Program-made: the position numbers and the translations under genes | From: Acanthamoeba lenticulata | Taxonomy: Eukaryota > Discosea > Longamoebia > Acanthamoebidae | Direction of reading: 5' to 3' | Length of the DNA: 11,861 nt | Assembly (NCBI GenBank): GCA_002179805.1 | Contig: NAVB01003124.1 | Location: forward strand, 1-11,861 | Part shown: piece by piece, positions 1 through 5,472 of the stretch | Layout of the letters: each line of letters begins with the position of its first letter | Numbering within the stretch: the first letter of the stretch is position 1 | Notes under the pieces: model-generated | What the model was told of the DNA's origin: nothing | The model's input: only the letters and a program-made list of their open reading frames with translations | Database searches by the model: none

Positions 1-111
1 TTTTAAGTATATATATATATATATATTTAAAAACATATGATTTAGCTTTTTATATTTTTTTTTTTCCTCCACTGCGCGGTAGCAACAACAACAGCAGCAA
101 ACAACAAACAC
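1..111. promoter_or_regulatory. AT-rich leader with (TA)n and poly-T upstream of the first gene
   Basis: The window opens with a TA dinucleotide run (about 8-27), followed by an AT-rich stretch and a run of T at about 53-65, then a CAA/CAG-rich leader just before the ATG at 112. This resembles a protist promoter and 5' untranslated region. No specific TATA or initiator element can be assigned, because the whole stretch is AT-rich. Confidence 0.35.
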
Positions 112-849
112 ATGGATTCGTTCAAGTTTGAGCGAGCGCCGGGAACCACTGTGGGCGACGACTATCTACGATGCCAGTATCCAAAATGCGAAGGGGAGCT
201 GATCCATGCTAGAGAGGTGTGCATCGTGAAGAACGACGAATTGTGGTATCACGTGGGTTGTGCGTTCATCTTCAAAGAGAACCTGGGCCACCACAACGTG
301 CCCACTGGCCTCCCTGGGTTTCAAGAGCTGACCGAAGATGAACGCGAAGCGGTGACGGTCATCTTCGAGAGGAGACCGCGACCAGGCCTAAAGGACAGTG
401 TTGCTGGGATGGCTTTGAGCCCCCGGGATGTCGTTTGGACGTGCGACTCGTGTGACCGTAACTTCAACGCCTCTTACCCACCTGACGTGTATGCCATCCT
501 CATCCAAGAGGAGTGCACTACATCAGCATGTGGCTATTATGAGGCGCGCTGGGCAGATGACTCGCCGACCCCCTGTATGAGGATGAGGAGGAGGAGGGCG
601 GTACTGTCATGCGAAACAGTCTCGTGTCGGAGGAACGCCAAGCAACTTCTCATGGCGGAAGCAGTCACTACAATGCACTCTTTGGTGGTCGATCGACACA
701 GTAATCATGATGATCTATGCCGTCGATGTAGGATGCCCACCGTGCGCGTACGGAGGGAGGCAAGAATGGTACCCCATACCGACGTGACTAGGCGATGTGG
801 ACTCTTACTAGAGCTTCTTGGTCCGGACCGTGTGGGTCGGTTATTGTAG
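112..849 (+). CDS. PARP-type zinc-finger-like protein, probable 1-nt frameshift in the 3' half
   Basis: The ATG at 112 opens a 245-codon frame. Residues about 20-85 resemble the PARP-type zinc finger: cysteines at RCQYPKC, then WYHVGC (the His-x2-Cys half), then PGFQELTEDEREAV, which matches the family's 'GF..L..ED...' ending. The first Cys pair is spaced C-x4-C rather than the usual C-x2-C, so zinc binding is likely but not certain. A second CDSC pair with later cysteines (about residues 110-140) may be another metal site. In this family such fingers bind DNA breaks or nicks; here that is inference. No PARP catalytic domain follows. After about position 570 the frame becomes Arg-rich and unnatural, whereas the frame one base back gives an acidic, Ser/Gly-rich tail with a stop at 702-704. 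A missing C in the C5 run at 569-573 would explain this and give a protein of about 197 residues. No obvious intron explains the change. Confidence 0.6.
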   Translation: MDSFKFERAPGTTVGDDYLRCQYPKCEGELIHAREVCIVKNDELWYHVGCAFIFKENLGHHNVPTGLPGFQELTEDEREAVTVIFERRPRPGLKDSVAGMALSPRDVVWTCDSCDRNFNASYPPDVYAILIQEECTTSACGYYEARWADDSPTPCMRMRRRRAVLSCETVSCRRNAKQLLMAEAVTTMHSLVVDRHSNHDDLCRRCRMPTVRVRREARMVPHTDVTRRCGLLLELLGPDRVGRLL

Positions 850-958
850 TTGTGTAAATGATTACACAATTATAGCGGAAAAAGAGAATAGAAAACAAAA
901 ACAAAAAACAAGTTCGCCGCTATTAAAAGAAGGAGGGGTGGTTAAATCATTGATTTCA

Positions 959-1017
959 GTGGTGGTAGTAGTAGTGGTGGTGGTGGTGGTGGCGGTGGTG
1001 GTGGTGGTGGTGGTGGG
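959..1017. repeat. GTG/GGT trinucleotide microsatellite
   Basis: About 59 bases are made almost entirely of GGT units, interrupted by a few AGT units and one GGC. The repeat lies in non-coding spacer. G-runs are only two long, so a stable G-quadruplex is not strongly predicted. Confidence 0.9.
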
Positions 1018-1153
1018 AAAGGAACCAAGTGGAGAGAACGTACTGGCGCGGGGGCGGTCCCACAACAAGCCCCCGTCCTCGCCTGGGGCCAAGGCCGTCG
1101 CTCTCCTCTTAGCCGAGCTGGGCAACAGGCTACCAGTGGCGACAAGCTGTGCC

Positions 1154-1198
1154 CTAACCCTAAGGGTCGGTCGCTATGTCTCTATCAATTAGGGTTAG
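1154..1198. repeat. Telomere-like inverted repeat (CTAACCCTAA / TTAGGGTTAG)
   Basis: CTAACCCTAA at 1154-1163 is the exact reverse complement of TTAGGGTTAG at 1189-1198, leaving a 25-nt loop. Both arms read as TTAGGG telomere-type sequence. It lies about 100 bp upstream of the SET gene's ATG. It could be a short interstitial telomere remnant, a telo-box-like promoter element, or chance. Confidence 0.6.
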
Positions 1199-1299
1199 CC
1201 CGCCAAGCAACAACCCCAGGCGTCTCGGTTCGTCACTCGCGCTCCCGCCATGGTGCGAGCCCGAGGCCTTCTCCCTTACTACTAGAACTCACCACCTTA

Positions 1300-2663
1300 A
1301 TGTGCGTGCGCAGTGATGATGCCCGTCGATCACGCCGTGCTTGCCTGGGCTACGAGTCGTTCGCGGTCTTCTTCGGTTCCACTGCTCCGAAGGTCTGCGG
1401 GGACTTCTCGCAGGATCGCTCTCTACTGATCGACCAACCTGTTCTGGGGATGCTAGAGAGTCTGGAGGCTACTACGAACAAGGCCAGCCCTGAGGAAAGA
1501 TTAGGTGACGCCGGGGTGAAGATGCACTGTGTGCCTCTTGAAAGCTCCTTAAGGGAGCTCCCCTTGGAGAAGTTCCAAAGGGTGGTCCTGGCCACGATGC
1601 TTCATGCCGAGGATGCCATGCGCGAGTTTGGCCGCACTCTGGTTAAGCTTTCCTTAGTTGATCCTGACGCTTGTCCACTGAAACGTAAGTTCTACATCGA
1701 TGAAAAGTCTTTTCCTCTTCTGTTTTTTTAAATAATTTTTTTAAAAAAAAGAACATGGAAGAAGCAATTAAGCTAAAGCAGGCACGCGAGAGCGTCACAG
1801 CATCGGTCCCATTGCCGGTGAGCTATTGGCTCTTCTTCAAGCGTGCCATACTCGAACGGCCTCAAGTGCGTGCCGAGTTTGCCACCGCCTCTCCGCCGCT
1901 CGACTCGGCCAGTTTTCGGGCGCTCGTGCGGAAGACAGCCAACCCAGCCAAGTGGGGACCTTCCTTCTGCCGCAAGGGCCGTAGGAGGTCTGACAGAAGC
2001 GTGCAGCGTATGACGGACGACATGCTGGCAGTTGTATGGCGGTACTACGAGGCTCTTCTTCATCCGGACAGTCCCATATATGTTGCCGAGAGCAAGCGTG
2101 CCACTGGCCTGGGCCTGTTTGCCAGACGCGCATTGAAGGTAAAGGTGGGCAGTGTCCTGACTCCTGCTCATCTCTTTGGTGTCTGCTTCGGAATCGAGGA
2201 GGAGCGCTTTACTGCACTGGTGTCGGTCGGGTATCCATCGCTCTACTGGTGTGAGCCAAGTATCCTCTACGGACCGTTGTCGCTCATCAACCACGAGTGT
2301 GGTTCATCACTGTGCTTTTCGCTCCCGCGCAAGATCGATGCCAGCCGACGACGGGGTGACACGGTGGCGCTTGAGGAATTCCATGGACTGTCGGCCATCT
2401 ACGCACGAGCTATTAAGAAGGGCTATCACGTGAAGAAGGACGACGAAATTAGGGTTGATTACTTCAACAGCGGCTGCGGCAGCAAAGAAGACGACGACGA
2501 CGATGATGATGATGATGCTAACAAGCAATCTAACAACAACAACAACAACGACAATAATGACGGCAGTGAGAAGAATCGAGCCAGGGTCGAGAAGCTTGGT
2601 GTAAACTTTTTTGGCGCCAGGTGCAGGTGTCGTACCTGCAGTAAAAAAGACAGTAAAAACTAA
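1300..2663 (+). CDS. SET-domain protein, probable lysine methyltransferase, two exons
   Basis: Exon 1 is 1300-1684 and ends at a GTAAGT donor. Exon 2 runs from about 1762 (or 1765) to the stop at 2661-2663. The upstream part is not recognisable. In exon 2, TGLGLFARRAL (about 2103-2135) is the SET-N 'G.GlFA' strand. INHEC (Asn 2289-2291, His 2292-2294, Cys 2298-2300) is the SAM-binding NH-x-C motif. EIRVDY ends in the catalytic-type Tyr (2460-2462). CRCRTC (2622-2639) is the post-SET C-x-C-x2-C zinc cluster. SET proteins transfer methyl groups from SAM to lysines of histones or other proteins; the substrate here is unknown. The insert between SET core and post-SET is an Asp then Asn repeat (2490-2550). 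The first AG after the donor (1751) would break the frame; AGs ending at 1761 or 1764 keep it, so the joining of the two exons is inferred. Confidence 0.75.
1685..1761 (+). other. Probable intron of the SET-domain gene
   Basis: A GTAAGT donor at 1685 is followed by a pyrimidine-rich stretch (TCTTTTCCTCTTCTG and T runs) and then A-rich sequence. Exon 1 ends in phase 1. Only acceptors ending at 1761 or 1764 join it to the long SET frame; the AG at 1750-1751 would lead to an early stop. An independent start at the ATG at 1755 is the alternative. Confidence 0.5.
2490..2552 (+). repeat. GAC/GAT then AAC/AAT microsatellite coding Asp and Asn runs
   Basis: A run of GAC/GAT codons is followed shortly by a run of AAC codons, giving an acidic then Asn-rich disordered linker within the SET gene. 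All units are trinucleotides, so length changes keep the frame. Confidence 0.85.
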
Positions 2664-2999
2664 GCGTTTAACCTAGCACCGCGGGACGGACATATGATAA
2701 TCGCTCATATATCCCTTAGGAAACGATAATAAAAGCCGATTTTTTATTTATTTTTAAAATAGTTTAAAATCATTTTTCGCCTTTTCTTGTTGGCTGTTGG
2801 TGACGTGGCACCGCGGCTGGCGCGGTGGTAACTCCTACCGGTCCGGCCTACTGATTGGGTGCAACTGGAAGGACAACCAATCATTTAAGTGAATTGGGGA
2901 CAGCTTTATCGCAGCAGAAAACGAAGTTGAACAAGAAGATGAGGAAGACCACAAAGCCAAAGCTCAAGGAGAGGTGCCGGGCACGTGGGCTGGCGGTAA
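2664..2999. other. SET gene 3' flank, left transposon end and transposon subterminal region
   Basis: This stretch contains the 3' flank of the SET gene (with a TTAA at 2668-2671), the left inverted repeat (2708-2737), T/A-rich sequence, and a GC-rich block. It also has a pair of opposed CCAAT-type boxes, GATTGG at 2853-2858 and CCAATC at 2877-2882, which may belong to the transposase promoter. An ATG at 2939 opens a short basic frame that ends exactly at a GTAAGT donor (2996); it may be the first coding exon of the transposase. Confidence 0.45.
2708..2737 (+). repeat. Left terminal inverted repeat of the piggyBac element
   Basis: It pairs with 5443-5472 with five mismatches in 30 and no gaps. 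Similarity stops inward of 2737 and is lost outward of about 2706. The CCCTT near the tip is typical of piggyBac-family termini. Confidence 0.8.
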
Positions 3000-3068
3000 G
3001 TGGCACCAAGCCAACTTGAGGCAAGGCTTGCAGGTGAACAGCAAAGCAATGGCACTCCAAAAAGGCAG
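2996..3068 (+). other. Possible 5' intron of the transposase gene
   Basis: A strong GTAAGT donor at 2996 ends a short frame starting at the ATG at 2939 (19 codons, rich in Lys and Arg). Splicing to an AG ending at 3068 (73 bp) or 3041 (46 bp) would enter the transposase frame in phase. The interval lacks a pyrimidine tract, so the model is weak. Confidence 0.3.
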
Positions 3069-5400
3069 CGAACAGTACCAGCTAGAACAGCACCGCCAGC
3101 AGGAGCAGCACCGCCGGCAGGAGGTGGAGTGGGAGCAGCACCGCCGGCAGGAGCAGGAGTGGGAGCAGCACCGCCAGCAGGAGCAGCACCGCCAGCAGGA
3201 GGTGGAGTGGGAGCAGCACCGCCAGCAGGAGGTGGAGTGGGAGCAGCACCAGCAAGAGCGGGAGCAGCACCGCCGGCAGGAGTAGGAGCAGGAGAGGGAA
3301 GAGCACCACTGGCGGGAGCAGCACTGGCGGGAGCAAAAGCGGGAGCAGGATCAGCACCAGCCACGACACCAGTGGGGGCAGCAGATCCCAAGGATGCAGA
3401 GTGGATGTGGGAGAAAGAGGAAATCGAAGTCCTCGACATCCCCTTCACTTTGACCCCTGGGCCACGCAACTGCCCATCGACGTTGACAGTGCTGGAAGCC
3501 TTCTTCACTATCTTCCCACACAGCCTCCTGCAACACATCACCAGTGACACAAACAACTACGCATCACAACATCAGCAACATCAACAACTCGGCAGTGTTA
3601 CAAAAGAGGAGCTGTGCACGTATTTCGCCATCTTGCTCGCGATGAGCATAAAGACAGCACCATCAATGAAAGATCATTGGAGGGGAGATCCTTTGCTTGG
3701 CACGCCCTGGATCAAGGAGAAGATGGGGCGAGATCGATGGTTAATGATACACAAGGCCCTCCACTTTGACATCCTCATCATTGAAGAAGCAGTGCGTACC
3801 GCCTCGCAGAAGCACTGGGTTGCAGGACGGAAGGTCTGCATCGATGAAGGAATTGGACCATGGTTAGGGAGGAAGAAAGGAGTGAGGGTGTATATATTGG
3901 GGAAGCCACACCCGAACGGTATCAAGATCTACATCCTGGCCGACAAGAACAACTTCGTGTTTGACTTCTGGATCTATCGTGGTGCCCAGCCGTCAACTGT
4001 GGACATTGTCATGGATTTTGTTAAAAAGCTACCAGGTTAGAACATACACACGTGTGTGGATTCATTGTCAATCACTTATCATTGATGTATGGAACATAGG
4101 GAGGGGGTACCTGATCACTGCTGACGCGTACTACGGGCGACTTGCGACCGCGGCGGCAATGCTTGACGATGGCAACCACCACTTCATCTTTAGCTGCAAG
4201 GGCAACTACCCGTTCAAGCAGCATACGCTGAAACATATCACCACACGAAAAGACTCGATGGCGTGGACCTCGTCGAAGAAGAAACTGCTTGTGGTCAGTT
4301 GGCGTGATAAAAAGCCACTCAACATTTTGATGAACTGCTATACGTGGCCAGCGGTGGCTGAGTACAAGAATGGGCGGCCCGTACCAAACTTCATCATTGG
4401 CTATCGCAGCACCCTCGGGTTCGTCGATCAGGCCAACACCTACCGCCTCCGCTACCGCTTCCTGCATCGAACAATGAAGCACACACGTGCTCAGTTTCTG
4501 TCCATCTTCTTCCTTGCTATCGTCAACGCGTGGATACTCTACAAGCATGTCAACCAGAAGAAGGACTTCACGTACCGCCAGTACTTCCGTGAGCTTGTTG
4601 ACGCCCTTGCCACAGCTGGCGGCTGCCAGCGAAAGCGAAAAGCCCGAGCACCAAAGCCATCGTCCACACCCTCGGCGGTCGCCACGCTCGTTGCACCCTC
4701 AGCAGTCGCCACACCTTCAGCAGTTGCCACGCCCTCATCACTCGTCGCGCCCTCAGCAGTCGCCGCGCTCATTGCACCCTCAGCAGTTGCTGCGCCCTCA
4801 GCAATCGCCGCGCCCTCATCGCTCATCGCACCTTCAGCAGTCGCCGCGCTTGTTTTGCCCTTGGCAGTTGCTGTGCCTTCAGTAGTCGCCGCGCCCTCGT
4901 CACTTGTTGCGCCTTCAGCAGTCACCACACCCTCGTCACTTGCGCCCTCGGCAGTCACTGCGCCCTCACCACTCGTTACGCCCTCAGCAGTCGCCGCGCC
5001 CTCAGCATTTGTCGCGCCCTCGGCATTAATTGCATCATCTTCCGCACCTTCAAGATTTGCCGCGCCCTCGTCATCTGCTGCGCCCTTGTCATTCGTCACG
5101 CCCTCAGCATTTGTCACATCCTCATCTGCTGCACCCTCAAGATTTGCCGCGCCCTCATCACCCACCCCCCCCTCTTCCACCACGCCGGTCCACATGCCCT
5201 TTGCGGTCAAGAAGCGGGGAATATGTACTGTGTGTGCCCGTGGCTGGAACTGCTCCATCATCTGCACAGGCTGCTCCACAATTGACAACCTCATCTACAT
5301 CCACGTACATTGCTTTGCACAGCACCATAACTTCGACACCTCTGCATTTGCTGCCCTATCCGCTGGGAACGAGGGCGCTCCAACGCCAAAAATGAAATGA
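3000..5400 (+). CDS. piggyBac transposase (DDE_Tnp_1_7 family) with a 64-bp intron
   Basis: The enzyme cuts and pastes the element at TTAA sites through a DDD RNase-H-like core. The open frame begins at 3000 with GTG; no in-frame ATG precedes the conserved part, so the true start is probably in an upstream exon (see the ATG at 2939). Order of parts: an Ala/Pro/Gly repeat (3080-3345); the conserved N-terminal helical region (about 3480-3780); first Asp in CIDEGIGPWLGRK (codon 3843); YILGKPHPNGIKIY; second Asp in ITADAYYGR (codon 4123); third Asp in FVDQAN (codon 4426); the NAWILY helix; an Ala/Pro/Ser repeat (4660-5175); and a C-terminal Cys/His cluster (about 5224-5330, CTVC, CTGC, HVHCFAQHH) matching the family's DNA-binding Cys-rich domain. 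The two halves are in different frames; removing a 64-bp GT-AG intron (4036-4099) joins them exactly. Total is about 780 residues, longer than the usual 550-650 because of the repeats. It appears intact. Confidence 0.85.
3085..3345 (+). repeat. In-frame minisatellite in the transposase N-terminus
   Basis: Units built from GAGCAGCACCGCCAGCAG and GAGGTGGAGTGG recur in near-perfect tandem (a 30-bp compound unit). All lengths are multiples of three. The transposase frame reads Pro-Pro-Ala-Gly and Gly-Val-Gly-Ala; another + frame reads Glu-Gln-His-Arg-Gln until 3285. The repeat itself does not decide which frame is used; continuity into the catalytic core does. Confidence 0.85.
4036..4099 (+). other. 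Intron within the transposase catalytic domain
   Basis: GT at 4036 and AG at 4098-4099 bound 64 bases. The upstream exon ends in phase 1 and the downstream exon supplies the two missing bases, forming a Gly codon and entering the second half's frame. The joined sequence runs from VMDFVKKLPG into RGYLITADAYYG, the spacing expected before the second catalytic Asp. The length matches other introns in the window. Confidence 0.8.
4660..5175 (+). repeat. 18-bp minisatellite coding Ala-Pro-Ser-rich linker of the transposase
   Basis: About 500 bases consist of diverged copies of a unit like GCGCCCTCAGCAGTCGCC (Ala-Pro-Ser-Ala-Val-Ala), with variants giving Ser-Ser-Leu-Val. The repeat forms a long disordered linker between the DDD core and the Cys-rich domain. 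Units keep the frame. The reverse strand is also open here, as a low-complexity shadow. Confidence 0.85.
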
Positions 5401-5442
5401 GATCTTCTCGAAACAGTTCTGAAACACCTCCTGTCGTGCGGT

Positions 5443-5472
5443 GGATTTTTTTATCGTTTTCAAAGGGATATG
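5443..5472 (-). repeat. Right terminal inverted repeat of the piggyBac element
   Basis: The reverse complement of this segment matches 2708-2737 at 25 of 30 positions. It is followed directly by TTAA at 5473-5476. Its last three bases on the + strand are ATG. Confidence 0.8.

Larger units (their letters stand above)
850..1299. other. Intergenic spacer without a recognised gene
   Basis: These 450 bases lie between the zinc-finger gene and the SET gene. They hold an A-rich stretch (about 880-910, possibly the 3' untranslated region of the first gene), a GTG/GGT microsatellite, a GC-rich block (1040-1140) and a telomere-like inverted repeat. The open frames here are Val-rich or Pro/Thr-rich readings of the microsatellite and are not credible genes. 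I saw no tRNA-like cloverleaf. Confidence 0.6.
2708..5472 (+). mobile_element. piggyBac-type DNA transposon, apparently full length
   Basis: The ends are inverted repeats: 2708-2737 matches the reverse complement of 5443-5472 at 25 of 30 positions, sharing ATATCCCTT near the tip and AAACGAT further in. The right end abuts TTAA (5473-5476), the target duplicated by piggyBac elements. At the left, the aligned tetranucleotide is CTCA (2704-2707) instead of TTAA. The element is about 2.77 kb, close to other autonomous piggyBacs, and carries one transposase gene. It lies between the SET gene and the leucyl-tRNA-synthetase-like gene, touching the 5' end of the latter. Imperfect repeats and the changed left TTAA suggest an insertion that is not very recent, although the transposase frame is still open. 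Confidence 0.8.

Noticed and set aside
1022..1140. Small genes in the GC-rich spacer block
   Set aside because: Open frames pass straight through the microsatellite, lack domains and show no coding character.
1200..1260. tRNA-like GGTTCG segment
   Set aside because: The bases around it do not form a T-arm or a complete cloverleaf.
2668..2676. TTAACCTAG as the true left end of the transposon
   Set aside because: It resembles known piggyBac tips, but no matching inverted end exists on the right, whereas 2708-2737 pairs well with 5443-5472.
2974..3285. Glu-Gln-His-Arg repeat frame on the + strand
   Set aside because: No ATG before the repeat and it stops at 3285, while the neighbouring frame continues into the catalytic core.
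2906..3556. 216-codon minus frame rich in Pro-Ala-Gly
   Set aside because: Antisense shadow of the transposase N-terminal minisatellite.
3085..5175. CRISPR-like array
   Set aside because: Repeats are directly tandem without unique spacers and code for low-complexity protein in a eukaryotic gene.
4539..5294. 251-codon minus frame rich in Glu-Gly-Ala
   Set aside because: Reverse reading of the 18-bp minisatellite; no domain and no support outside the repeat.
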